Of a stretch of 29,720 nt of DNA, positions 8,976 through 18,549 are shown one piece after another. Source of the DNA: Collybia mongolica. Lineage: Eukaryota > Basidiomycota > Agaricomycetes > Agaricales > Clitocybaceae. The stretch is from assembly GCA_013420905.1 (NCBI GenBank), contig JAAXNY010000025.1:1-29720 (forward strand). Reading direction: 5' to 3'. Position numbers and translations under genes: made by a program. The notes under the pieces are model-generated. The model worked only from the letters and a program-made list of their open reading frames with translations, was not told the origin of the DNA and did no database searches. Within the stretch, counting starts at the first letter, position 1, and each line of letters begins with the position of its first letter.

Positions 8976-11711
8976 ATGAACGATCGGAGCTTCGAGCGAC
9001 GCCGACTGCCAGAAGTCCACCGCCACCTCATGTGGCATAATCAATCAGGGCTCGTAGTCTCGCCATATAGTCGTACCCTCCCCATCCACACTTCATCGCC
9101 TTCCCCACGCCAACCTAAAGGTGACCCAAACGCGACGTGTTTTCTCTCAGATTCTGAGATATACATGGCGTATTACCCGAAAAAGGCCATTCACCACGGG
9201 CCAATATTTTCGGTTTTGGCTGTCACGCCTTCCGAGCTTAAGAAGGCCGCCATTCATGTCCCTGGCACACACTCGTCCTTTGTGCTGGAACAAGGTTTCA
9301 TGAATCGATGGATTGCTCTGGAGGACTCGTTACATGACGTTATCTTCTACCTGATGGCAAAACATCCAAAAGCCCACTTGTTCCCGAAGATCTCCTGGCC
9401 CCTTTGGCCTATGCAGCAAGGCTATCGCGATGTTCATCAAACACAGGAGTTAACCATTGTATGCGCCAGACGAGCGATATGGGCATTTAGAGTCATGTCC
9501 GCCTGCACTACATTCGCGCTGTCTCTATGGTTGGGAGAATTCGAGGATAATTGCTTTCAAAACGCGTTTGTTAGACTCGCCACCCGCGCCCTGGATCCCA
9601 TATCTCGATCGTGGCTCCATCTCCTCCAGGAGTCCGTCGTTGGTGATCTGTCGCCGGGTTTGCGACCCGGCGCATTCCTTGATCCGTACGCAACCAGATG
9701 GGGTCCGTACCTGGTTTATTTCTGCCGCGCCAGCGTACCGATATGGTTCATATGGGGACATGGTGTTAAGGACATTCAGGCTCAGGACGCTCATATGCTT
9801 GTAGAATTCTACCCACCTGATGATTACATTGAGATTGCGCAACGACGAGTAGCTCAGTACGACTCTATCGTGCTTCCCACTAGAAGAACATATAAGTTCG
9901 AAGGCACCATATCATCCATCCCTAGTTCCGGTGCCCCAATCACCTTGCCCGACGATCCATCTGACCTTATGCGTGGGAATGCTCGATGGGATGACGAGGA
10001 GCTTCCTCCTCCACCTGTTGATCGAAGGATGATCGTCAATCCACTGTCTGGTCAGAAGCCCGGAGAGGACTGGGAAACTTTCAAAGCACGGAAAGAGAAA
10101 GCCCAACAACATCGGATTCAGGTGGAGACTCCTACAGAGAAGCAGAGTCGCGAGTCCCGGGAAGCTTATGCCACCAAGAGCGGGCCGAGTAAGACATCCA
10201 CGGTTTATGTTTGGGAGAAAGACGAAGAAGACCCAACCGTTTATCGCCGGACAATTGTGACGAAAGCAGAGGCGGATTTCGAATTCATGGACACACACGC
10301 GTGGGGTAGATTCTATTGGTCATACTGTAACGAATGGGATCTCGTTCATCATCTGCCTCCCCCACCAGGAGAAAAACACCCCGAGAAATATGGGATAAAC
10401 CGTGATCCCTATGGTTACGACGACGACTACGATGATATAATACCACCCCCATTTCCGGAACATTTGAAAGACATTCCCGTTCTAAGATTACCCGAGCAGT
10501 CGAACGACATTCCTGTTGCACCCCTCCCAGCACAGTCGAAAGACGTTCGCGATGCAATGTTCAAGCCTGCGGTGGAAGCTGCTCCTCCGATGCCTTACAC
10601 GCTCTCCATTTTGAGTGTGGTCGAGTACCTCCGCAGAAGACACGGCTTCGACCTGTTACTGCAAGGATCCAGTTGGAACCCGCAGGTTCATGGCGGAAAA
10701 TATGCCCAGCAGCGAGAGAAGCACTTGGAGGTCCTTAAATTCCTTCTGTATTCTCAAGAAGCGCTCCCGCCACTGGCCTTAAGGGCGCTCGTCGACTTTT
10801 ACAACACATCGGGGAACTATACATTGAGCTATCGCCAACTGCCGCCGTCCTGGGACATAAGCCGTAAATTAGAAGCTCCCAGTTTCATCTGCGACCTCTC
10901 CAGGGTTAGGCTCCAGCGCATTGATCAGGACGCTTCGACGGTCTACATTCTCCGTCCGCCTGCCAAGTCGGACGATCCATCCCCTTGGTATGTTGCTCTG
11001 TGGAGCGCAACAGCAGTTCTCTTGGTATACCGCAGGGGCTGGGCGACAATGCTCGAGATCGCGCGTGGCCTGCTGGAATTGGCTATTCCCTTTCGTACCG
11101 TCATCGAGACGGATACATTGCCACCGAAATCTCTCTGGAGGTCTAAGTCGACAGGACTCGGCTTTCGCACAATTACCTATCAGCCGGATGACAACGACTA
11201 CAACGCTTACCTACTTGCGCGAGAGAACGTTTTCTCATCGTCCAGGGGTCGCGTCCTGAGAATGCTTGGTGGAATCGTCTGGAGACTCGCGTCTGGCCAC
11301 GTCTCAGATTCCACTGTGCTTGATGGACCTTCCTCATGCGATCAGGTTATTGCACAGCATGGCGACAAGTACTTCCTTGATGACGGTATCAGCGAGGAGA
11401 TTCTAGACATTGTTAGCGGCGTTTACCACATCCCCGACGCTACCAACAAAGGCACCGTCACTCATGCGTCGTGGTGGCCCAAGCACCTGATTTGGAAGTC
11501 GTCGGGACTTTACGGTGATCAATGGTCGCCCGCCGCTGAGAATTTCTACCAGCTGCGGTTGCAGGATTTCGAAAAGAAAGCGTTGGACATTAAAGGCTCA
11601 AAGAAGTGGAAGGAAAAGGTCAAGCACTACGAGACGAAAACGGTCGCCTGGATTCGAGGCAGTGAGCAGCTGGCCGCAGAATTCCTCCGTCTCAGTTCAC
11701 GAGTCGTCTAG
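8976..11711 (+). CDS. 911-aa single-exon protein of an unnamed basidiomycete-type family
   Basis: Intronless, starting at the ATG at 8976 (conserved in the broken copy at 15819). I see no Walker, helicase, protease or obvious transposase signature and no signal peptide. Visible parts: a tryptophan-rich N-terminal third; a central module with VNPLSGQKPGEDW (about 354-366), TVYVWEKDEEDP (about 409-420) and WGRFYWSYCNEWDL (about 444-457); three imperfect ~12-residue proline-containing repeats (EHLKDIPVLRLP, EQSNDIPVAPLP, AQSKDVRDAMF; about 498-535); and a C-terminal region with WYVALWSATAVLLVYRRGW (about 671-689) and ASWWPKHLIW (about 833-842). From memory, similar multicopy hypothetical proteins are frequent in Agaricomycete genomes; I cannot verify this here. 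It lies downstream of, and moves with, the SNF2 gene. Its function is unknown; a role in amplification of the unit is only inferred. Confidence 0.85.
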   Translation: MNDRSFERRRLPEVHRHLMWHNQSGLVVSPYSRTLPIHTSSPSPRQPKGDPNATCFLSDSEIYMAYYPKKAIHHGPIFSVLAVTPSELKKAAIHVPGTHSSFVLEQGFMNRWIALEDSLHDVIFYLMAKHPKAHLFPKISWPLWPMQQGYRDVHQTQELTIVCARRAIWAFRVMSACTTFALSLWLGEFEDNCFQNAFVRLATRALDPISRSWLHLLQESVVGDLSPGLRPGAFLDPYATRWGPYLVYFCRASVPIWFIWGHGVKDIQAQDAHMLVEFYPPDDYIEIAQRRVAQYDSIVLPTRRTYKFEGTISSIPSSGAPITLPDDPSDLMRGNARWDDEELPPPPVDRRMIVNPLSGQKPGEDWETFKARKEKAQQHRIQVETPTEKQSRESREAYATKSGPSKTSTVYVWEKDEEDPTVYRRTIVTKAEADFEFMDTHAWGRFYWSYCNEWDLVHHLPPPPGEKHPEKYGINRDPYGYDDDYDDIIPPPFPEHLKDIPVLRLPEQSNDIPVAPLPAQSKDVRDAMFKPAVEAAPPMPYTLSILSVVEYLRRRHGFDLLLQGSSWNPQVHGGKYAQQREKHLEVLKFLLYSQEALPPLALRALVDFYNTSGNYTLSYRQLPPSWDISRKLEAPSFICDLSRVRLQRIDQDASTVYILRPPAKSDDPSPWYVALWSATAVLLVYRRGWATMLEIARGLLELAIPFRTVIETDTLPPKSLWRSKSTGLGFRTITYQPDDNDYNAYLLARENVFSSSRGRVLRMLGGIVWRLASGHVSDSTVLDGPSSCDQVIAQHGDKYFLDDGISEEILDIVSGVYHIPDATNKGTVTHASWWPKHLIWKSSGLYGDQWSPAAENFYQLRLQDFEKKALDIKGSKKWKEKVKHYETKTVAWIRGSEQLAAEFLRLSSRVV

Positions 11712-12110
11712 AAAGGGATTTCGGTGAGTCTGAACTTTAGGGATGGATATACTTTCGCCTGACTCATGAGTGCTACGAAAGGCATAACGTCTTGTACTCC
11801 TCGGGCCTCGTTTCTTTCTCGGTCGCCGCCGCCCCCCACCACGCCTAGCATGTGCCCCACAACAGACTTTACATATGCGTTCTCGTCATCTCTGCTTGCG
11901 TTATATGGCTTCTGTTGCCGCGTCGTAAGTATGATACAGCTCCGCGCCCCCCCTCCCCCACGTTACATAGCCCCCCCCCCCCCCTCTGCCATCACAAAAA
12001 AAAAATAACTCCCACCACTCATAAGAAAAAATTCCTTACGAAAAAAAAAACCTCCTTACAAAAAAAAGTTACTGTACATACAATAGAACGTTTACTTTGA
12101 GTCTGCCGCG
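11712..12110. other. Low-complexity 3' flank with poly-C and poly-A runs
   Basis: The stretch after the 911-aa gene has a 14-base C run near 11970, several A runs between 11996 and 12067, and CCCCCC-rich DNA around 11825-11965. The short frames here are homopolymer artefacts (Pro/Lys runs). It could be 3' UTR plus a degenerate junction; no duplicated counterpart was found in the window, so it may mark the right limit of copy 1. Confidence 0.55.
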
Positions 12111-12334
12111 TGAACAAATAAGTGCCCAGGTGCGGTCAAATCAACGGGTAGGTTTTTAACTCTAAGATTTTCGAACATTTCACAAAGATGGACAAAAAGT
12201 ATCCTTAATACTGTTAACCACACGGAATTTCCTGCGATAATCTCTTGCAGCTCTTCAAGTGTGCGGTTCCACGAACCTCTGATCCACTCAAGCCTGCTTT
12301 GAAACTCGGAGTCACCACCTAACTCTAACCGCAC
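12092..12334 (-). CDS. Doubtful 80-aa reading frame
   Basis: An ATG at 12334 opens 80 codons. The composition is protein-like, with segments such as EWIRGSWNRTLEELQEII and LTVLRILFVHLCEMF that alternate hydrophobic and charged residues. A degenerate palindrome A (12263-12279) lies inside the frame, which argues against a conserved gene. No family recognised and no flanking exons found; it may be an exon of a decayed gene. Confidence 0.2.
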   Translation of the reverse strand: MRLELGGDSEFQSRLEWIRGSWNRTLEELQEIIAGNSVWLTVLRILFVHLCEMFENLRVKNLPVDLTAPGHLFVHAADSK

Positions 12335-12577
12335 GTAAGAACGAAAAGGCCTCTATGGCTTGTATGTGCGGTGCGGGACCTAGTGGAACGCTAGCGTTCA
12401 ACGGACATCGTCTGTGATGTGTTGCACGGAGATGTGATGGAGCGGCGAGGTTCGTCGAACCTCTTATGCAGTGAGTCAATGCAAATGCGGCACTCGTGGG
12501 GCATCAATTTGGTGAGCGTACGGATCTGTTAGGGATGGGCCACAAGAATGTGAGGTTTGTGAGGTTCGACGAACCTC
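12263..12577. repeat. Three signal A palindromes outside the two-gene unit
   Basis: 12263-12279 (GCGGTTC left arm, CAC centre), 12447-12463 (perfect, centre GTC) and 12561-12577 (perfect, centre GAC). No B motif accompanies them and the flanks do not match the repeat block, so signal A exists independently of the unit. Confidence 0.85.
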
Positions 12578-12773
12578 GCGCACTGGACTGATCGCATTTT
12601 AGCTGTCGCTTATTTACGTTATAACAGAGGGCCTATATTTTTAGGGTGAGGGACAGGGTTAGGGATTGTGCCTCGTGCCAACGGTAAATATATGAGTTGG
12701 CGAGGTCCGGTGTATAGCAATCTGCATCAGAATTCAAAACCGAGAAATGTCTATCGTTGAGTGTGCGATTTAG

Positions 12774-13170
12774 ATCTTGATAATAACAACACGTTCGCTC
12801 CTCTCTGCCGTCGGTGTTGAAGCTGACAAGACTTGCCTTGAAAGTCTCATTTCTGAGCTCAAGGGTAAAGCTGTTAATGATGTGTGTTTGTTTCAACACC
12901 AACACCCTGTTTCCTTCACTCAATACTTTTTTGACCCGAGTTGATTGCCGAGGGCTCTGCCAAACTCGCGTCCGTTCCATCTAGAGGAGCTACTACTACT
13001 ACTTCCAGTGGGGCTCCTGCCGCTGCCGCCGCCGAGGAGAAGAAGGGGGAAGAGTTAGAGGAGAAGGTTTGTTGCTGTTTTTATCAGTGTCCCTTTAGGG
13101 ACCAGCACTTATCTGTTGGCATTTACAGGAGGAGTCCGACGAAGACATGGGCTTCGGCTTGTTCGATTGA
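12774..13170 (+). pseudogene. 5'-truncated 60S acidic ribosomal protein P2 gene fragment
   Basis: Three exon pieces join in phase: to 12881 (…LLSAVGVEADKTCLESLIS, ELKGKAVND), 12941-13066 (LIAEGSAKLASVPSRGA, a short Ala run, then an EEKKGEE acidic stretch) and 13129-13170 (EESDEDMGFGLFD stop). Introns 12882-12940 and 13067-13128 are GT..AG. The C-terminus SDEDMGFGLFD is the hallmark of eukaryotic P1/P2 stalk proteins, and LIAEGSAKLASVP places it with P2. Upstream, the frame meets a stop at 12771 and the expected N-terminus (MKYLAAYLLL-type, about 30 residues) is missing. Retained introns mean it was copied or moved as DNA, not as a retrocopy. A palindrome A ends about 200 bases upstream. Probably non-functional; an unseen upstream exon is possible but I found none. 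Confidence 0.8.
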
Positions 13171-13740
13171 TCTCCTTGGATTATCTTGTAATACACATGT
13201 ATATGCTGCATTTCTGTACAAATCAGCAGTAATGGTCCTACGAGAGTTACGTGCTGTGATCACAGACCCTAATATTGCTCCGCAGAGCTGAACGGACTTG
13301 TTTCGAAACTAAAACTGAAGCAACATCCTTTCAACATCCTTTCAACTTGTAAAAATCCCTTGTATATGGCGACAGGCGGCAATGTCAAGAACAAGTTTGA
13401 AATACGCATCGGCACCAACGACGACAATGATGATATCGGAACTACAATAATTGACCGTTGCCCAGCGAATCCCAAGTCAGACTTTCATTCCGAATCGGCA
13501 GGTGTCAAAGACGGGTGATGAGTGTACTGCACTCTACTGGACTTCCCCAACAACTACGAGTAGATATAGTATGTTGGGCCTGACTTGACCTGAAAGAGGG
13601 TGCTCGTTTTTTAGCAACCGTTCAATGCCGGGTAGAAGTACCTGTTCACCAGTCGGGCTGAGCGCATACAACTTTATTGTAGTGCCCCATGTATTGCTTT
13701 CCTTGGAAACTTGCGATGTGAAACTGTGGGTATTTAGGGA
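13171..13740. other. 3' remainder after the P2 fragment, no clear gene
   Basis: AT-rich DNA after the P2 stop could be its former 3' UTR. A 50-codon frame (13366-13518) is too short and unsupported to call. CATCCTTTCAA is repeated in tandem near 13325. Confidence 0.4.
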
Positions 13741-13764
13741 CATGAGTAAACGGCCGCGAAAGTC

Positions 13765-15069
13765 GAGGTTCGACGAACCTTGACAACATTGATTCGGAAA
13801 TCCTAGTAGCAAGAATGCAGGCGCAGGATAAACTCTCGTACGCTGCCTCCACCCGAAGCGGAGAAACGAAACACAGGGGGGGGGATGGATTGGAAAGTGG
13901 GGAGGTTTCCGTCCAGGAGGGAGTGAGCGCCACGACTTGACGGCTAAATGTTCCAAAGTCTTGTTTGCTGGTTCCTTTGAATATTTGGGATGTGGAAGAT
14001 GGCGAGTTGATCCCAGGGCAGAAGACTTCTAAGAGTACCGACGGGGGTCAGACCCCGATGAAACGAGAAAGGCGAGGTTCGAGGAACCTCGGGTATACAG
14101 TACTCTACGAGAGAACTGCGTCAGTACTGAAATGGCGATGAACACGAGGTTCGACGAACCTCGGGAGTACGTACGCGGTTAATCAAGTCGTTTACGACGG
14201 TGGTCAGGAGCCCGAACACTTTCTTGGAAACCTGAGTTGAGTTGAAGGAAGGCAGGCGCAGTAGAAATCCCCGTACGCTGCCTTCATTCGAAGCGGAAAG
14301 GTAAACCGTATCGGCTGGGGTGGGATTGTGAGTGGGGAGGTTCCTGTTCCAGAAGGGAGTGAGCGTCGCGACCCGACGGCTTGATGTTCCAAGCCTTATA
14401 TACTGGTTTCTTTGAATATTTGGGATGTGGAAGATGGCGGGTTGATCCCTGCGCAGTAGACTCCTAAGAGTGCCGGCGGGGATCAGACGCGATGGAAACG
14501 AGAAAGGCGAGGTTCGAGGAACCTCGGGTATACAGGACTCTACGAGAGAATTACATTAGTACTGAGGTGGCGATGATTTCACGGACAGAGGCACTGACCG
14601 TACAACTTCGTTTGGCCCTGAAGTCGGTTGAGAGTACGCTTCGTCAAGTGGCTTTTCGGCGGGGGTCAGATGTCAGCCATGGAGGGGCGGAAACATGATG
14701 TTCGACGAACCTCGCGTATACGCGCCCAAAGAAACGAGTTAGGATTGGTCCGAGGATGCGTTGGTGAGGTTGAGGTTGAGGATCAACGAACCTCGTTGTG
14801 CATTCAGGTCAAACGAGTACGTCGGCACTCAAGCCGTTTTCGCGGGTGGTCAGGCGGTTGTTGCGTCGTAGGTGCGCGGGAGGGATTGTATATAGAATCT
14901 ACGTGAAAGAATTGGTCAAAGCGAGCGAGAAAGCGCTCTTTTGACGAACCTTGTCCATTTAGGGTACGTTCCTTTTGACAGGCCACGTTGAAGTTTTGAG
15001 TAGGCGCAGGAGTTTGTGTGGGCTAGAGTGGGTCCCGATGCACGAGAACGGCGAGGTTCGACGAACCTC
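13765..15069. repeat. Cluster of seven signal A palindromes, partial copy
   Basis: Sites: 13765-13781 (last base changed), 14074-14090 (GAG centre), 14146-14162 (perfect), 14509-14525 (GAG centre), 14697-14713 (GATGTTC arm), 14778-14794 (two changes, inside a GAGGTTGAGGTTGAGG run) and 15053-15069 (perfect). Confidence 0.9.
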
Positions 15070-15195
15070 GGGTGTCGAGAATGTTCGGTTTAGGATGGAG
15101 GAATCGGGCGAGAAGAGATACGGGCGCAGGAGCAGACTCCGTACGCTGTAGTAATCCAAGGGTTGTAAGACAGACGCAGGAGCAGACCCCGTACG
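13822..15195 (+). repeat. Signal B motifs of the partial copy
   Basis: Single recognisable motifs at 13822-13842 and 14257-14277, whose partners are decayed (near 13872 the partner has become ACACAGG followed by a G run). An intact pair at 15125-15145 and 15175-15195 is again exactly 50 bases start to start. Confidence 0.75.
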
Positions 15196-15818
15196 TTGTG
15201 TAGTGGTGGGAGCGGAACAGGTTGCGGAACAAGTGACGAGTCCGATAACCGAACGGATGGATCGCCGGTGTTCCAGACTCGGTGATCTCGGTGATAAGTT
15301 ATCACCTGACTTTAGATTTTTTGGCGCGCTCGTCACTTCTTCCTTTCCACCCCCATCCCCACCAACCTTTCACCACACCACAACGGCTTCATCAACGATC
15401 CACTTGGTGTTGCGGGGCCTGCTCCCAATACCACCTTCTTTCATCGTTCTATAGTAGAGTTACGGGGTTTGCTCCTGACACTACTCTTTCTTTCTCGACG
15501 CCTTTGTGCTTACGGCCCTCTGAACTCGGTCATACTTGCGTAACGTTCCAGAAGTTACCTAGCGTTCTTCCGTTGGACTGTCCCTGAGGCTTTTCTGTCG
15601 TTCATTGAAAAGGTTTCTGGTCAGTTGGAGCTCTGTACGTCCGTGACGATTATCCTGTCGTGCATCGCTAACAGTCTCCGTCAGGTTTCCATTTATTTAT
15701 GCTTGGCTGCTCTTCGTCGTGCTCGCCAGGCGATTAGTAGCACCGGCTTCATTACACTCAGCAAGTATCTAGTTCATATTGCGGCCCTTTGTACAATAAA
15801 TCAACAATACGTTACACT

Positions 15819-16018
15819 ATGAACGATCGGAACTTCGAGTGACGCCGACTGCCATAAGTTCACTTGCCACGCCATGTAACACAATTAATTGGGGCTCATA
15901 GTCTCGCCATATAGTCGTAGCCTCCCCATTCATACTTCGTCGCCTTCCCCACGCAACCCTAAGGGTGATCCAAACGCGACATGTTGGTTGGTTCCGAGAT
16001 ATACACGGCGTATTATAA
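15819..16018 (+). pseudogene. Broken 5' fragment of the 911-aa gene
   Basis: The start ATGAACGATCGG is the same as at 8976, but codon 8 is TGA (15840-15842) where copy 1 reads CGA. Similarity continues out of frame through CTCGCCATATAGTCGTA and CCAAACGCGAC and stops near 16018. About 93% of the gene is absent. It is clearly non-coding now. Confidence 0.85.
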
Positions 16019-16300
16019 GACGGCGGGAAGATGAGACACTAGGTCTCGCACATACTTTGCACTGTTCAAACGCGTGATATTTCTGGCTTCCCGCTCAGTC
16101 AACTATGTCACAGTGCGAATCGTTTCCCCAGGCTAGGCTATTACCCCATGGAGAGCCCAGCCCGACATCGACGTCCACATACTAGGTGCCGTGCCTGCTA
16201 GTTGAGTCGTAGTAGAGGCGGTTTTGTTGAAAGGTAGCGAACATGCCACTGGGTAAGCATCTTACTTGTGAACGCTGATTGTCTGTTGCGCCTGCGAGCC
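16019..16300. other. Spacer between repeat copies
   Basis: About 280 bases with no match elsewhere in the window and no convincing reading frame. It separates the broken 911-aa gene start from the 5' side of copy 2. Confidence 0.5.
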
Positions 16301-16310
16301 CTAAACATCA

Positions 16311-17789
16311 GACCGTTCCCTTCCAGACTCCGTCAATTACATCCCAGGGTCCCCGATGTCTCATTACCGTCCCCAGTCCCGTACCAAGGGTCGTTGTACA
16401 GATGTACCGTCGCCGGAGACAGTGGCGGAATGGCCTGCGAAGTATGGGGATGAAATGATAATCCGTGGTTCGTCGAACCTCGCGCGGAGGTCTGCTGTAA
16501 TAGAGCGCGACAAAACTAACACGGAAACGGAGCGTTAACAGACATAGTAACATTCTGCTCGAATCATTGTACTTGCCATCAACGAGCGCATGGCCCTGAG
16601 GTCCATAATGAGTCTCACGAAGGAGGCCGGTGTGGAGACGATTCGGCGGGCGGTCTGTAAATCCGTGCCATTTACTACAGAATTAGAAGGGGCGTTTCGG
16701 CAAGATGAGGTACTGACTTACTGGCCAAGATAATGCATGCTTGGGAGGGACGACTGTCATCAACGAGAATGACATCCCAAATGCATACACAGGAGCAAAC
16801 CCCACATGTTGCACTATCCTGCGTAGGAGCAAACCCCGTACGCAGATGCGGGCCAGTTTACCACTAAGAGTCCTAGTGCGAAGGATGCAATATTGGAGAA
16901 GTGTGGAGTTCGAAACGCCGCACCGGCTATCCAAACAAACAAGAATCATACGATCAACAAATAATTGACAAAAAGAATTCCTCTCCCCATTCTTACCATC
17001 TTCGTTGCGTCCGAGCACACTCCTCTCGCTGCCCCACTTTCGCGAAAACCGCAGCCACTGGCCTTAGATCGACTTACGGGGGTTACTCCTGAGTCCGGTT
17101 TGGTTTAACAACGTACGGGGAGCTCTCCTGCGTCTGTGACTTGATGCCGCTATACATCTCTTGCATGCGCATACGGCTTCGATAAATACACTTGAACAAA
17201 TGTCTAGCCTAACGACTTCTCCAGATACATCTGGTCACCTTACCAGTGAGTGTCCTGCTTGCGTTCCTAAATCCCCGTCAGTTTTGTCTTATGATATGCT
17301 TCCTAGTTATTGGAGTATCATACGAATTCCATTCTTAAGCTCCACGGGCCGTTTCCTCAACTCTACGTAAGTCTCTTTTGCTTTCCTTCTTATGGATATC
17401 TGATTATTTCCTTCTAGTTGGTCTCGAAATGCTCCATATGTTCCTGAAGCATGAATAACCAAGAGTCTCGAATGAGGTATACTGCATCCGCCGCTAGTCT
17501 AATTTTGCCTTCTGAAACATGGATCCAGGTGTTAATGCCGCCTCCTTAAACGTCATATTTGTCTGGTGGAGTTTTTTGGGGGGCTTGAGTTTTCTCTTGG
17601 CTGCATTCCGTTATAGTGTAACTGATATTTTTCATGTAAACTCTTTCGGACTATATACAGTATTATTACGATCTCTTTTCTGTATAAAAAGGTGAGGGGT
17701 GAAAGGATATTCGTCATTCACCTCGTAGTATTTGGACCTCCAGACTTGCCCCTCCGACCTCCACACCGCTCACTCACTTTGCTCAAAAT
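16311..17789 (+). repeat. 5' flank of copy 2
   Basis: Duplicate of 773-1981 with the ~90-base inverted segment at its left edge. It keeps the mismatched palindrome at 16465-16481, four B motifs (16788-16808, 16822-16842, inverted 17073-17093 and 17112-17132), the 51-nt intron-like segment (17367-17417) and the TATA box at 17683. It includes about 135 bases (near 16536-16670) that copy 1 has lost. Long stretches around 17160-17310 are almost identical to copy 1, so the duplication is not old. Confidence 0.8.
17683..17689 (+). promoter_or_regulatory. TATA box of the deleted SNF2 copy
   Basis: TATAAAA, 107 bases before the ATG at 17790, equivalent to the copy 1 box at 1872. Confidence 0.5.
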
Positions 17790-18297
17790 ATGCCTAGCCA
17801 TATAGTTCACGGCACACTCACCCAGCTGAACGTCATGCACGACGGCGTGCCCTGGGGATACTCTCGCTGGCAGCGTAATACTGATGTGAAGCATGGGCTG
17901 TTTCCGGATGACGATTCCCTCCTTCCCGAGGGTTGGACACGAGAAACCGATCTCGTTGTTGCCACGGTAATTATTTCTCTTGTGAGTCCTGCGGCCGGTA
18001 TTTGATGTGCTAAGCTCCTTCGTAGGACCAGCCCTGGGGCACTCAGGAAGAACACCAGGTTATCGGCAGAGCGCTCCGACAACCCCAACCCCAGGAAGAG
18101 ACCGTCGTTACCTGCACCCTCTTTGCGGCTGATACACCAGACATGGTTTTGTCTTCTCTAGTGCGTGAGAAGAAATCCTCGATGGACGCTTTTCTCGATA
18201 AAGAAAAGGGCAAAGGTGTGTCATATCACTCGACTCCTCTTGTTCAATTTTGACAAGTCGTTCAGAGATGTATGGCCTGCTCTCGGGAAAGTCTTAA
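17790..18297 (+). CDS. Internally deleted SNF2 gene, three exons, 137 aa predicted
   Basis: Exons 17790-17981, 18026-18215 and 18266-18297 join in phase with GT..AG introns in the same places as in the intact gene. The product is the first ~54 residues of the full protein (MPSHIVHGTLTQLNVMHDG start) joined through RETDLVVATVIISL to the motif VI exon (QEEHQVIGRALRQPQ). It ends after GLLSGKS because a small indel makes TAA. Bases equivalent to copy 1 about 2142-5051 are missing, removing Walker A, DEAH and motif V. About 5423-6968 and 7001-7109, covering the charged tail, are also missing. It cannot be an ATPase. It might be a silent relic or a short protein that still binds a partner. Copy 3 has the identical junction. 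Confidence 0.6.
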
Positions 18298-18549
18298 GTG
18301 GATCCTGAGGATGTTCTGGCAAGCCGATTTGGCCGCCGCCGTAGTAATATGATATCAATTCCATTGTTACGAATTTACTAGTCTACCCATGTACTCAAAC
18401 ACAACTATGACTTTTTGTTTCGCAACCTGTTCTATCTCAGGCCAGATTTCTGGAGTTTAGGGTCATGCCAGGTAGCACGCGGTCATAGGTATCATCAAAC
18501 GGGATCGAGCATTCTATTAAAGTGAGTCAGTACAAGCTAGAGACACAGG

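Larger units (their letters stand above)
13741..16018 (+). repeat. Partial copy of the repeat block plus start of the 911-aa gene
   Basis: Similarity to copy 2 starts near 13741 (counterpart 19080) and continues through two repeat units, the right module with its palindrome and B pair, the CT-rich promoter-like tract and the first ~200 bases of the 911-aa gene. It ends at about 16018, just after GGCGTATTA. No SNF2 sequence precedes it. At 14141-14146 the sequence jumps from the middle of one unit (after TGAAATGGCGATGA) to the start palindrome of another, a chimeric junction placed at a palindrome. Confidence 0.8.

Noticed and set aside
12640..12665. TTAGGG-like runs (also at 22476 and 22677) suggesting a telomere
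   Set aside because: Only one or two imperfect hexamers in each place; far too few for a telomeric tract. A subtelomeric position cannot be judged from this.
13366..13518. 50-codon frame starting MATGGNVKNKFEI
   Set aside because: Too short, no splice partners, no second copy and no recognised similarity; kept only as a note.
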